In this document: positions 52,555 through 61,379 of the stretch, in pieces
Numbering within the stretch: position 1 is the first letter of the stretch
Layout: the number at the start of each line of letters is the position of its first letter
Assembly: GCA_963800505.1 (NCBI GenBank)
Contig: CAWDBL010000014.1
Coordinates: 62,001 to 126,000 of the forward strand
Source: Fodinibacter sp963800505
GTDB taxonomy: Bacteria; Actinomycetota; Actinomycetes; Actinomycetales; Dermatophilaceae
Length of the DNA stretch: 64,000 nucleotides
Reading direction: 5' to 3'
Notes under the pieces: generated by a model
What the model saw: the letters and a program-made list of their open reading frames with translations, nothing else
The model's database searches: none
Told to the model about the DNA's origin: nothing
Translations under genes and position numbers: made by a program

Positions 52555-53511
52555 ATGGCTGAAGTACTCGTTCTCGTCGACCACACCGACGGTCGGCTGC
52601 GCAAGGCGACCGCCGAGCTGCTGACCATCGCCCGCCGTCTCGGCGAGCCCTCCGCGGTGCACATCGGTGCCGGCGCCGAGAAGGCCCAGGTCACCCTGGC
52701 CAAGTACGGCGCGCACAAGGTCTACGTCGTCGACGACGCGGATGCCGCGGCATACCTCGTCGCGCCGCAGGCCGAGATCCTCGCCGCGCTGGTCGAGAAG
52801 GTCTCACCGGCAGCAGTGCTCATCTCGAGCAGCGCCGCCGGCAAGGAGATCGCGGCCCGCGTCGCCATCAAGACCGGCTCCGGCATCATCACCGACGCCA
52901 TCGACGTGCAGGCCGGCGCCAACGGCGTCGAGACCACGCAGTCGGTCTTCGCCGGCTCGTACACGGTGGTCTCGACGGTCACCACCGGCACCCCGATCAT
53001 CGCGGTCAAGCCCAACTCGGTGGCGCTGGCGGCGTCCCCGGCCGCGGGTGCGGTCGAGGCGTTCGCGGTCACGCTCAGCGACGCGGCCAAGGCCGCCCGC
53101 ATCACCGACTCGCAGCCGAAGAAGTCCACCGGCCGGCCCGAGCTCACCGAGGCCGCGCTGGTCGTGGCCGGTGGCCGCGGCACGAGCGGCGACTTCAGCC
53201 CGGTCGAGGAGTTCGCCGACTCGCTCGGCGCCGCCGTCGGTGCGAGCCGCGCCGCCGTCGACGCCGGCTGGTACCCGCACAGCAGCCAGATCGGCCAGAC
53301 CGGCAAGCAGGTCTCCCCGCAGCTCTACGTCGCGGCGGGCATCTCGGGTGCCATCCAGCACCGGGCCGGCATGCAGACCTCCAAGACCATCGTCGCGGTC
53401 AACAAGGACGAGGAGGCGCCGATCTTCGAGCTCGTCGACTTCGGCATCGTCGGCGACCTGTTCACCGTGCTGCCGCAGGCCAGCGCCGAGGTCAAGAAGC
53501 GCAAGGGCTGA
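52555..53511 (+). CDS. etfA: Electron transfer flavoprotein alpha subunit
   Basis: 318 residues. Holds the FAD of the ETF heterodimer. The FAD-binding C-terminus is intact: 'AAVDAGWYPHSSQIGQTGKQ', 'QLYVAAGISGAIQHRAGM', 'INKDEEAPIF' equivalent 'VNKDEEAPIFELVDFGIV'. AGGACGG lies before the ATG. Operon with etfB and the following membrane protein, cysteine desulfurase and mnmA, an order I recall from other actinobacteria. Confidence 0.95.
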   Translation: MAEVLVLVDHTDGRLRKATAELLTIARRLGEPSAVHIGAGAEKAQVTLAKYGAHKVYVVDDADAAAYLVAPQAEILAALVEKVSPAAVLISSSAAGKEIAARVAIKTGSGIITDAIDVQAGANGVETTQSVFAGSYTVVSTVTTGTPIIAVKPNSVALAASPAAGAVEAFAVTLSDAAKAARITDSQPKKSTGRPELTEAALVVAGGRGTSGDFSPVEEFADSLGAAVGASRAAVDAGWYPHSSQIGQTGKQVSPQLYVAAGISGAIQHRAGMQTSKTIVAVNKDEEAPIFELVDFGIVGDLFTVLPQASAEVKKRKG

Positions 53512-53526
53512 GCCGGAGCCACGCCC

Positions 53527-53964
53527 ATGGGGCCCAGGGGTAGCAGCAGGTCCGCCTCGCCCTGGGCATTCCCCTTCTGGGGCGTCGTGGGCGCGCTCGT
53601 GGCGTTCGGGGTCGCGGGCCTGGCCACCATCGGGCTCTTCCTGCTGGCCCTCGCGTCGGTGCTCCTGGCGGTGGCGTTCGCGGTGCCCGCGCTGCGCCGG
53701 CCGAGCCTTCCCGGCGTGCTGGTCGGGCTCTCGACCGCGCCGCTCTACATCGGCTGGCTCAACCGCGGGGGCCCCGGCACGGTCTGCACCACCACGGCCG
53801 ACTCGACGACCTGCACCGACCAGTGGAGCCCGTGGCCGTTCGTGGCGGTGGGGGTGCTCCTCGCGGGTGCCGGAGCGATCCTGCTGGTGTCAGCCCGGCG
53901 GGGTGGCTCCGGGCCGCCGTCCACGGCGTCTCCCCGGGCAGCCGGGTCGGCACCCCGCACGTAG
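53527..53964 (+). CDS. Hypothetical membrane protein
   Basis: 145 residues with two to three long hydrophobic stretches (about 16-55) and one near 105-125 ('WPFVAVGVLLAGAGAILLV'). A short extracytoplasmic loop has two Cys ('VCTTTADSTTCT') that could form a disulfide. Unknown function. It lies 15 bp after etfA and 11 bp before the cysteine desulfurase start, so it is probably in the same operon. Confidence 0.65.
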   Translation: MGPRGSSRSASPWAFPFWGVVGALVAFGVAGLATIGLFLLALASVLLAVAFAVPALRRPSLPGVLVGLSTAPLYIGWLNRGGPGTVCTTTADSTTCTDQWSPWPFVAVGVLLAGAGAILLVSARRGGSGPPSTASPRAAGSAPRT

Positions 53965-53975
53965 ACTCGACCACC

Positions 53976-55157
53976 GTGACGGCCTACCTCGACCACGCGG
54001 CGACCACCCCCATGCTGCCGGCCGCGGTGGAGGCCCTCGCCGAGCAGTCCCAGCAGGTCGGCAACGCCTCGTCGCTGCACACCTCCGGCCGCGCGGCCCG
54101 GGCCGTGGTCGAGGAGTCGCGCGAGCGCATCGCGTCGGTGCTGGGAGCGCGCCCGTCGGAGGTCGTGTTCACCTCGGGCGGCACCGAGGCCGACAACCTC
54201 GCGGTCAAGGGCACGCATGCCGCCCGGCTCGCCGCCGACCCGGCCCGCACCCGGCTGGTGGTCAGCGGCATCGAGCACCACGCGGTGCTCGACCCGGTCG
54301 AGTTCCTCGTGGCCTCGGGCGCCTCGGTCAGCTGGCTCGAGCCCGACCGCTGCGGCCACATCGCCGCCGACGACCTGCGCCGGGTGCTCGACGAGCGGGC
54401 CGACGACGTCGCCCTGGTCAGCGTCATGTGGGCCAACAACGAGGTCGGCACGGTGCAGCCGGTGGCCGAGCTCGCCGCGGTGGCGCACGAGCACGGCATC
54501 CCGTTCCACACCGACGCCGTGCAGGCGGTCGCGCACCTGCCGGTGCGGTTCGACGAGTCCGGTGCCGACCTGATGACGGTCACGGGGCACAAGGTGGGCG
54601 GCCCGCTCGGCGTCGGCGCCCTGCTCGCCCGGCGCGACGCGAAGCTGGTGCCCCTGGCCCACGGCGGCGGGCAGGAGCGCCAGTTGCGCAGCGGCACCCT
54701 CGACGTGCCCGGCATCCGGTCGCTCGCCGTGGCGCTCGAGGAGACGGTGGCGATCCGCGACGTCGAGGCGAAGCGGGTCATGGTGCTGCGCGACCGGCTG
54801 CTCGAGGGGGCGCTCGGGCTGGGCCTGGGCGTCAAGGTCAGCGGCTGCTGGACCGCCGGCGACGGCACCCGGCGGCTGCCCGGCAACGCCCACCTCGTGG
54901 TGCCCGGCTGCGAGGGCGACTCGCTGCTCTACCTGCTCGACGCCGCCGGGGTCGAGTGCAGCACCGGGTCGGCGTGCCAGGCCGGGGTGCCGCAGCCGAG
55001 CCACGTGCTGCTGGCGATGGGGCTCTCGGAGGCCGAGGCGCGTGGCGCCCTGCGGCTCACGCTGGGCCACACCTCCACCGAGGCCGACGTCGACGCGTTC
55101 CTGGCCGCCCTGCCGGCCGTCGTCGAGCGAGCCCGGCGGGCGGGAGGCCTGCTCTGA
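53976..55157 (+). CDS. Cysteine desulfurase (IscS/NifS class)
   Basis: 393 residues, PLP-dependent. Takes sulfur from cysteine and holds it as a persulfide for tRNA thiolation or Fe-S clusters. 'YLDHAATTPM' starts the fold, the PLP lysine is Lys206 in 'TGHKVGGPLGVG', 'HHAVLD' includes the PLP-stacking His, and the persulfide Cys328 is in 'ECSTGSACQAG'. The GTG at 53976 is right before the first motif. The 1-nt overlap with mnmA makes it the likely sulfur donor for that thiouridylase. Confidence 0.92.
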   Translation: MTAYLDHAATTPMLPAAVEALAEQSQQVGNASSLHTSGRAARAVVEESRERIASVLGARPSEVVFTSGGTEADNLAVKGTHAARLAADPARTRLVVSGIEHHAVLDPVEFLVASGASVSWLEPDRCGHIAADDLRRVLDERADDVALVSVMWANNEVGTVQPVAELAAVAHEHGIPFHTDAVQAVAHLPVRFDESGADLMTVTGHKVGGPLGVGALLARRDAKLVPLAHGGGQERQLRSGTLDVPGIRSLAVALEETVAIRDVEAKRVMVLRDRLLEGALGLGLGVKVSGCWTAGDGTRRLPGNAHLVVPGCEGDSLLYLLDAAGVECSTGSACQAGVPQPSHVLLAMGLSEAEARGALRLTLGHTSTEADVDAFLAALPAVVERARRAGGLL

Positions 55158-56245
55158 TGCGCGTCGTCGCCGCGATGTCGGGCGGGGTCGACTCGGCGGT
55201 CGCCGCGTCCCGCATGCTCGAGGCCGGCCACGAGGTGGTCGGGGTGCACCTGGCGCTGTCGCGCTCGGCCGCCACGCTGCGCGAGGGCGCCCGCGGCTGC
55301 TGCACCCTCGAGGATGCCGGTGACGCCCGCCGCGTCGCCGACCGGCTCGGTATCCCGTTCTACGTCTGGGACCTCGCCAGCCGCTTCGAGCGCGACGTCG
55401 TCCAGGACTTCGTCGCCGAGTACGCGGCCGGGCGCACCCCCAACCCGTGCCTGCGGTGCAACGAGCGGATCAAGTTCGCCGGGCTGCTCGACAAGGCGGT
55501 GGCGCTGGGCTTCGACGCCGTGGCCACCGGCCACTACGCGCGCGTCGTCGAGCAGGGCGGTGGGCGGCGCGAGCTGCACCGGGCCGTCGACCCCGCCAAG
55601 GACCAGTCGTACGTGCTGGGGGTGCTCGACGCCGACCAGCTGGCCCGCTCGTTCTTCCCCCTCGGGGACTCGACCAAGCCGCAGGTGCGCGAGGAGGCCG
55701 CGGCGCGCGGGTTCTCGGTGGCGAAGAAGCCCGACAGCCACGACATCTGCTTCATCCCCGACGGCGACACCCGCGGCTGGCTCACCGGCCGGCTGGGGGA
55801 GCGGCCCGGCGACCTCGTCGACGCCGTGTCGGGCGCGGTCGTGGGGTCGCACGGTGGCGCGCACGGGTTCACCGTCGGCCAGCGCCGCGGGCTCGGGATC
55901 GACCGGTCGGCGCTCGACGGCGAGCCCCGCTACGTCGTGTCGGTCGACGCGCCGAGCAACCGGGTGCTCATCGGCACCGCCGACCTGCTCGGCGTCGACC
56001 TCGTCGAGGGCTCGCACCTGCGCTGGTGCGGTGCGGCCCCGGTGGGGGAGGTGCGGCTGGGGGCGCAGGTGCGCGCCCACGGTGCGGAGGTGCCGGCCAC
56101 GGTGACGGTCGACCCCGGTGCGGATGCCGTGCGCGTCGTGCTCGACGAGCGGGTGCGGGGCGTCGCCCCCGGCCAGTCGGTGGTGCTCTACGAGGGCACC
56201 CGCGTCGTCGGCTCGGCGACCATCAGCGGCACCGGCCGCGCCTGA
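55157..56245 (+). CDS. mnmA: tRNA-specific 2-thiouridylase MnmA
   Basis: 362 residues. Thiolates uridine-34 of Lys, Glu and Gln tRNAs using ATP and a persulfide. The PP-loop 'SGGVDS' is at 8-13, the catalytic Cys98 in 'NPCLRCN' and the persulfide Cys198 in 'HDICF', the same arrangement as E. coli Cys102/Cys199. 'ATGHYARV' and 'KDQSYVLGVLDADQLARSFF' are typical. Overlaps the desulfurase stop by one base. A nested palindrome lies 45 bp downstream. Confidence 0.94.
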   Translation: MRVVAAMSGGVDSAVAASRMLEAGHEVVGVHLALSRSAATLREGARGCCTLEDAGDARRVADRLGIPFYVWDLASRFERDVVQDFVAEYAAGRTPNPCLRCNERIKFAGLLDKAVALGFDAVATGHYARVVEQGGGRRELHRAVDPAKDQSYVLGVLDADQLARSFFPLGDSTKPQVREEAAARGFSVAKKPDSHDICFIPDGDTRGWLTGRLGERPGDLVDAVSGAVVGSHGGAHGFTVGQRRGLGIDRSALDGEPRYVVSVDAPSNRVLIGTADLLGVDLVEGSHLRWCGAAPVGEVRLGAQVRAHGAEVPATVTVDPGADAVRVVLDERVRGVAPGQSVVLYEGTRVVGSATISGTGRA

Positions 56246-56289
56246 GCGCCCGACGCGCCCCCGGCATCCGGTCGTTTGTGGCCGCTGCT

Positions 56290-56347
56290 CACGCAGAACT
56301 TCACATCGCACGCAGCTATTGCTGCGCGCTGCCCGAAGTTCTGCGTG
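56290..56347. terminator. Nested palindrome between mnmA and the cupin gene
   Basis: Outer arms CACGCAGAACTTC (56290-56302) and the exact complement (56335-56347), 13 bp. Inside is a second hairpin, GCACGCAGC TATT GCTGCGCGC, with one mismatch. It lies between convergent genes and can terminate both. Confidence 0.7.
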
Positions 56348-56356
56348 CGCGCTCGG

Positions 56357-56731
56357 TCAGTCGTCGAGGAGGGTCGTGTCGTGCGTGGCCGTCAGGTCGC
56401 CGCCGGCGTCGCCGGTGTTGACCACCCCGGTCGGCTCGATCAGCACGAGCGAGGCCTCTTCGGCCGCCACGGGGCAGTGCTCGACGCCGCGGGGCACGAC
56501 GAACAGCTGGCCCGGCCCCAGGGTGACGTCGCCGTCGTCGGGCAGCCGGATCGTGAGCGAGCCGTCGACCACGAGGAAGAGCTCGTCGGTGTCGGCGTGC
56601 GAGTGCCACACGAACTCGCCCTTGACCTTGACGACCTTGACCTCGTAGTCGTTCAACGTCGCCACGACCTTCGGCGACCAGTGCTCGGAGAAGAGCGACA
56701 GCTTGTCTCGTAGGTCCACGACGCGCGCCAT
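56357..56731 (-). CDS. Cupin-domain protein
   Basis: 124 residues, a single cupin barrel: the metal motif 'HSHADTDELFLVVDGSLTI' and second motif 'LGPGQLFVVPRGVEHCPVA'. Small stand-alone cupins can be dioxygenases, isomerases or metal/sugar sensors; substrate not predictable. The ATG at 56731 begins 'MARVVDLRDKLSLF'. Divergent from a pirin (also a cupin) across 111 bp. Confidence 0.82.
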   Translation of the reverse strand: MARVVDLRDKLSLFSEHWSPKVVATLNDYEVKVVKVKGEFVWHSHADTDELFLVVDGSLTIRLPDDGDVTLGPGQLFVVPRGVEHCPVAAEEASLVLIEPTGVVNTGDAGGDLTATHDTTLLDD

Positions 56732-56842
56732 CCCCGAAGGCTACGGCTCGCGGAGGGGGGCGGGAATGATTGAAGGGTCAACTACTGTTGGACGAGGCGC
56801 CTCCCACATCGGAGGATGGACCACCCTGAAGGAGCTGATCCC

Positions 56843-57817
56843 ATGCCGGCCGTGACCGTCGACAACATCCTGACCCTGCCGCGCGTCACCGAGCCCGTCG
56901 CCGAGGCCGTGTCACGCCCGGTGCGCTCGGTGACGACCGCCCCCGCGGGCTTCGAGGGCGAGGGCTTCCCCGTGCGCCGCGCGTTCGCCGGCGTCGACCT
57001 CGCCGCGCTCGACCCGTTCATCCACATGGACCAGATGGGCGAGGTCGAGTACGCCCCGGGCGAGCCCAAGGGCACCGCGTGGCACCCGCACCGCGGCTTC
57101 GAGACCGTCACCTACATCATCGACGGCACCTTCGTGCACCAGGACTCCAACGGTGGCGGCGGCACGATCACCGACGGTGACACCCAGTGGATGACGGCCG
57201 GCTCGGGCCTGCTGCACATCGAGGTGCCGCCGGAGTCGCTCGTGGTCTCCGGAGGGCTGTTCCACGGCCTGCAGCTGTGGGTCAACCTGCCCCGCACGAT
57301 GAAGATGTCGAACCCGCGCTACCAGGACATCCGCGGCGGCGACGTCGCCCTGCTCTCCAGCCCCGACGGTGGTGCGCTGGTGCGTGTCATCGCCGGTGAG
57401 CTCGACGGGCACCAGGGGCCCGGCATCACCCACACGCCGATCACCGTGCTGCACGCGACGGTGGCCCCCGGCGCCCGGGTGCGGCTGCCCTGGACCCAGG
57501 ACTACAACGCCCTGGTCTACGTGCTGGGCGGCAAGGGCACGGTCGGCCCCGACCGCCGCCCGATCCGGATGGGGCAGCTCGCCGTGCTCGGCGCCGGTGA
57601 CCTCATCGAGGTGGGCGCCGACGAGAGCCAGGAGAGCCGTAGCCCGAGCATGGACCTCTACGTGCTCGGCGGTCGCCCGATCCGCGAGCCCGTCGCGGCC
57701 TACGGCCCGTTCGTGATGAACACCCGCGAGGAGCTCATCCAGGCCTTCGAGGACTTCCAGGCCGGCCGGCTCGGCACCATCCCGACCGAGGCCCACCCCG
57801 GTCACGACGTGCTCTGA
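56843..57817 (+). CDS. Pirin family protein
   Basis: 324 residues, two cupin domains. The iron ligands of the N-terminal cupin are kept: His81 and His83 in 'WHPHRGFETVTYI', His125 and Glu127 in 'LLHIEVPP'. Bacterial pirins act as quercetinases or as iron-redox modulators. The ATG at 56843 is chosen because AAGGAG lies 8 bp upstream. It is followed closely by palindromic element copy 2. Confidence 0.9.
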   Translation: MPAVTVDNILTLPRVTEPVAEAVSRPVRSVTTAPAGFEGEGFPVRRAFAGVDLAALDPFIHMDQMGEVEYAPGEPKGTAWHPHRGFETVTYIIDGTFVHQDSNGGGGTITDGDTQWMTAGSGLLHIEVPPESLVVSGGLFHGLQLWVNLPRTMKMSNPRYQDIRGGDVALLSSPDGGALVRVIAGELDGHQGPGITHTPITVLHATVAPGARVRLPWTQDYNALVYVLGGKGTVGPDRRPIRMGQLAVLGAGDLIEVGADESQESRSPSMDLYVLGGRPIREPVAAYGPFVMNTREELIQAFEDFQAGRLGTIPTEAHPGHDVL

Positions 57818-57826
57818 CACTGCAGC

Positions 57827-57899
57827 GACTCATTGCGGATCTTCCACGCGCTGGGCAGCGGGCTGCCCAGCAGCCGGCGTGGAAGATCCGCAATGAGTC
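57827..57899. repeat. Palindromic element, copy 2 (23-bp perfect arms plus inner hairpin)
   Basis: Outer arms 57827-57849 and 57877-57899 are perfect complements over 23 bp and contain CATTGCGGATCT. Inside, GCTGGGCAGC (57850-57859) and GCTGCCCAGC (57862-57871) form a second perfect 10-bp hairpin. It lies 9 bp after the pirin stop, between convergent genes. The arms match those of the element at 37610 at 20 of 23 positions. Confidence 0.9.
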
Positions 57900-57902
57900 G
57901 GG

Positions 57903-60017
57903 CTAGGCCGGGGTCGCGCTGGCCCCTGTTCCGCTGCGCGGCCCGGTCCGTGCTGCCAGGGCGAGCTGCCGCACCCGGGCGAAGTCCTTGTCGGTGTAGA
58001 CGCCGTTGACCCCGGACACCGCGGCCAGCCGCATGCCGTGCCGCAGGCCCAGCTGGTAGATCTCCTTGACCTTCTCCCACTCGATCGCCCGGCCGACCGT
58101 GAAGGTCTCGTAGCGGCCCTCGAGGGCCAGGGCGACCGTCTCGGCCAGGCACGCGTAGGCGACGCCGTCGGGCAGGCCGATGTCGCGCATCCGCACGTCG
58201 TCGCCGGGCAGCTCGATCTCGCCGGACTCGACGACCAGCACGTCCGGGCGCTTGGCGACGTCCTCCGCCGACAGGTCGAGGGGGCGGGCGACGTCGGTGA
58301 TGACGCAGCCGGGCTTGACGTCCATGATGTCGAGCACCCGCTTGCCGGCGCCCGAGGTGGCGGTGACGATGACGTCCATGTCGGCCAGGTGCTCGCCGGG
58401 CGTCGCGGCGGCGTGCACCACGGCGCGGGGGTGCTCACGCTCGATGTCCTGCTTGAGGGCCAGCAGCTTGGCGGTCTCGGGGGAGACCAGCCACAGCTCG
58501 TCGCTGGCCAGTGCCAGCAGCCGCGCGCAGACCGAGCCGATGGCGCCGGTCGCACCGACGACCATGGTGCGGCCGCGGATGATGCCGTGGTCGTCGCGCT
58601 CGAGCAGCCCGAGCCGGTCGACCGCCTCGTGGGCGGCCCACAGGGCGCCCGAGGCGCTGTAGCTGTTGCCGGTGGTGATGGGCAGCGACGACTTGCGCGC
58701 CACGGTCACCCCGGCGTCGCCGACGACCTTGGTGAACGCGCCGAGACCCATGATCTGGGCCCCGAGGCCCCGGGCGACCTCGGCGGCGGCGAGCAGCTTG
58801 TCGTAGGTGAACTCCGGGTCGTGCGCGAGGATCTCCTTCGGGGTGCCGCCCACCGTGATGAGCCACCCCTCGGCCTCGGCGCCGGTCGGCGAGGTGACCC
58901 CCGTGACGTGGCTGTAGACCGTCGGGGGCAGGTAGGCCATCGCCTTCTCGACCACGTCGGTGACGACGGGGGGAGAGACCCTGACGATCGTGCCCAGCGG
59001 CTCGATCTTGGTGAAGAACTTCTTCGACAGCGGGTGGATGACGAAGGCGAAGCGGCTCTTGCGGCGCGGCCCGTTGGGCTCCAGCAGGCGCGGCTGCAGC
59101 CCCTCGGTGAGGATCATCTCGAGCAGGTCGTCGTCGCGCAGCCGCTCCGGAGCGCCGCCGGGGGCGCGCACGGTGGCCCGCATCATCGCCTCGAGGGTGG
59201 CGACGTCGATGGTGACGTCGTAGGGCTGCGGCGTGGTGTCGACGACCAGGTCGACGTCGCGCGCGGCGAGCTCGGCGAGCTGGTCGTCGGTCACGGCGGC
59301 GGTGATGACCGCCTTGCCGTGCAGCTTCGTGAAGCCGGAGGTCACGAGCTCGTGGTAGCTGGCGACGATGACGTCGCTGTTCTCCGGCCGCTGCGCCAGC
59401 CAGGACCGGTTGGTCAGCTCGGCCGGCAGGAGGGTGTCCTCGCGGACAGCGGCGGTGACCTGGCGCAGCGGCCAGGTGGCGGCGCCGGCCGCGGCGCCCA
59501 GGAGCGGGGCGGGGTTGAGCCGGCCGGCCCAGCCGCCCGGTACGTCGGGGTGGCTCACCGCGATGTTGTCGGTGAACTCGCGCAGCACCCGCACGGTGCG
59601 GGCGTGGTCGGCCCCGAGAACGATGGTGCGGGCGTTCGAGAAGTAGCCGGGCATCTCGTTCTGCACCCAGCGCACGGACCACTCCTGCAGCACCTCGTGC
59701 AGGCGTCGCCCGTCGGTGGCGGTGCCGTCGGTGGCGGCCGCCTTCAGCCGGCGGATGGCCTCGGCCGGCTCGATGGTGAGCGCGCCGGTGGCCAGCGCCT
59801 CCGCCGCCCCGTTGACGGCGACGGCATCCGCGAGTGGGTCCCAGCGGCGCACCAGGGTCTCGGCGGTGCGCAGGTCGCCGTCGGTGCCGATGCGCACGAG
59901 GCGCACCCGCCGACCGAGGAAGTCCACGGTCACGTCGTGGTCGCGCTCGGACGCGCCCAGGCTGATCTCGACGACCACCAGGGGTGGGTCGACGCGTTGG
60001 GTCTTCTTGCGGGCCAT
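57903..60017 (-). CDS. Acyl-ACP-reductase-like dehydrogenase with an unknown N-terminal half
   Basis: 704 residues. From about 320 to 680 the sequence follows cyanobacterial long-chain acyl-ACP reductase (AAR): 'FAFVIHPLS', 'GLGAFTKVVGDAG', 'ITTGNSYSAS', the NADPH-binding 'VVGATGAIGS' (Gly488-Ser495), and 'YACLAETVALALEGR', in which Cys623 aligns with the acyl-thioester cysteine of AAR (Cys294 in Synechococcus elongatus, from memory). AAR makes fatty aldehyde from acyl-ACP. Residues 1-320 match nothing I know and contain a Rossmann-like stretch ('IVLGADHARTVRVL'). The ATG at 60017 has GAAGGA upstream; earlier starts overlap the SDR gene. Operon with that SDR, 23 bp apart. Confidence 0.75.
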   Translation of the reverse strand: MARKKTQRVDPPLVVVEISLGASERDHDVTVDFLGRRVRLVRIGTDGDLRTAETLVRRWDPLADAVAVNGAAEALATGALTIEPAEAIRRLKAAATDGTATDGRRLHEVLQEWSVRWVQNEMPGYFSNARTIVLGADHARTVRVLREFTDNIAVSHPDVPGGWAGRLNPAPLLGAAAGAATWPLRQVTAAVREDTLLPAELTNRSWLAQRPENSDVIVASYHELVTSGFTKLHGKAVITAAVTDDQLAELAARDVDLVVDTTPQPYDVTIDVATLEAMMRATVRAPGGAPERLRDDDLLEMILTEGLQPRLLEPNGPRRKSRFAFVIHPLSKKFFTKIEPLGTIVRVSPPVVTDVVEKAMAYLPPTVYSHVTGVTSPTGAEAEGWLITVGGTPKEILAHDPEFTYDKLLAAAEVARGLGAQIMGLGAFTKVVGDAGVTVARKSSLPITTGNSYSASGALWAAHEAVDRLGLLERDDHGIIRGRTMVVGATGAIGSVCARLLALASDELWLVSPETAKLLALKQDIEREHPRAVVHAAATPGEHLADMDVIVTATSGAGKRVLDIMDVKPGCVITDVARPLDLSAEDVAKRPDVLVVESGEIELPGDDVRMRDIGLPDGVAYACLAETVALALEGRYETFTVGRAIEWEKVKEIYQLGLRHGMRLAAVSGVNGVYTDKDFARVRQLALAARTGPRSGTGASATPA

Positions 60018-60040
60018 GGTGTCCTTCCAGGGGGTGGTGC

Positions 60041-61132
60041 TCAGGTCATCGCGTTGGCGTCGTACTCCGGGTGGGCCTGCATGAAGTCGAGCAGGAGTCC
60101 GGCATAGCTCTGGAACGGCGGGCACGTGAGGCCTGATGCCGTGAGGTCGCGCGTCGTGTTCGCCGTCGCATACGTGGTGGGGGAGGCGAAGTAGTCGAGG
60201 GCCTCGGCGGGCAGGCCGAGCAGCCGCTCCATGCCGGGCACGTGCCCGACGATCGCGTGCACCGGAGCCAGCGGCAACGGCATCCAGACGACCTTGGTGT
60301 TGCGGTGCCGGGCGAAGGTCGCGACGACCTCGCGCACGGTCGGCGGGTCGGGGTCGACGAGGGCGTAAGTGCGCCCGGCGGAGGCGTCGAGCACCGACAG
60401 CTCGTCCATCGCGCCCACGACGAAGTCGCGGGGCACGAGGCAGACCCGCACGCGGTCGGCATCCCCGACGGCCGGAACGACTGCGAGCGAGGCCTGGCGC
60501 GCCAAGAAGGTGGCGAGGAAGTAGGGGCCGTCGTACTTCTGGGTGGCGCCGGTCTGCGAGTCGCCGACGACGATACCCGGGCGGTAGATCGTGGCGGGGA
60601 TGCCGTCGGCGATCGCCTTGCGCACGAGCAGCTCGGCCTCGTACTTGGTCTCCTCGTAGTGGTTGCGGAACGCCTGGCCCACCTCGAGCGCGTCCTCGGC
60701 GAACTCACCCTCGTAGCGGCCGCTCACGTAGCAGGTGCTGACGTACTGCAGGCGGCGCAGGTGCGGCTGCTCGCGGCAGAAGTTGAGCACGTTGGTGGTG
60801 CCGTCGACGTTCACCCGTCGGGCGATCTGTGGGGCCACGGCGAGGTCGTAGACGGCCGCGAGGTGCCAGACCTCGCGCACGTCGTCGAGGCGCTCGCGCT
60901 CGGCGGCGCTGAGACCCAGCCCGGGCACGGTGATGTCGCCCTCGGTGAGCCGGATGCGGCCCGCCGTGTGCGGGTCGGTGATCTCGAGCTCCTTGACCCG
61001 CGAGCGCGCCAGCACGGCGTGCTGGGGCTGCACCAGGCACACCGCGTCGGTGTCGGGGCGCCGGGCGAGCAGCCTGGGCAGCAGGGCGGATCCGAGGAAC
61101 CCGGGGAAGCCGGTCATGAGCAGCTGTGCCAC
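60041..61132 (-). CDS. Extended SDR (fatty-acyl-reductase/epimerase-like)
   Basis: 363 residues. An NAD(P)-binding motif 'MTGFPGFLGSALLPRLLA' at the N-terminus, 'VWHLAAVYDLAV' and catalytic Tyr-x3-Lys in 'HYEETKYEAELL' define an extended short-chain dehydrogenase of the NAD-binding_4 / 'male-sterility' type seen in fatty-acyl reductases and thioester-reductase domains. GTG at 61132 with AGAAGGA upstream. It is the first gene of the operon with the AAR-like enzyme. A natural partnership would be aldehyde-to-alcohol reduction or acyl handling; this is inference. Confidence 0.8.
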   Translation of the reverse strand: MAQLLMTGFPGFLGSALLPRLLARRPDTDAVCLVQPQHAVLARSRVKELEITDPHTAGRIRLTEGDITVPGLGLSAAERERLDDVREVWHLAAVYDLAVAPQIARRVNVDGTTNVLNFCREQPHLRRLQYVSTCYVSGRYEGEFAEDALEVGQAFRNHYEETKYEAELLVRKAIADGIPATIYRPGIVVGDSQTGATQKYDGPYFLATFLARQASLAVVPAVGDADRVRVCLVPRDFVVGAMDELSVLDASAGRTYALVDPDPPTVREVVATFARHRNTKVVWMPLPLAPVHAIVGHVPGMERLLGLPAEALDYFASPTTYATANTTRDLTASGLTCPPFQSYAGLLLDFMQAHPEYDANAMT

Positions 61133-61206
61133 GCGAACGTCCTTCTGAGCACGGTCTCACGGACTGGCGCCGGTGGGGGTCCCGGCGCCGACACCGGATG
61201 GACCTG

Positions 61207-61219
61207 CTACAGACTGTAG
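61207..61219. promoter_or_regulatory. Palindrome CTACAG-A-CTGTAG in a divergent promoter region
   Basis: Perfect 6-bp arms around one base, followed by a further half-site TTGTAG. It lies 74 bp upstream of the SDR start and 160 bp upstream of the DUF1272 fusion gene. The block CTGTAGTTGT also occurs just before the sulfur operon (24608-24617). Confidence 0.45.
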
Positions 61220-61379
61220 TTGTAGGGCGCGGATGCTTCCGACCGAGGTCGGCCAGAACACTCCGTCGAGCGCGTGATTCTCGTCGCACCGGGTGGCGGA
61301 TGGCGCCCCGCGGAGCCTGCTGGGCACCGGTGGCGCAACCGATGACGCCCCTGTCGGGGTGGCGCGAGAGGATGACGCG

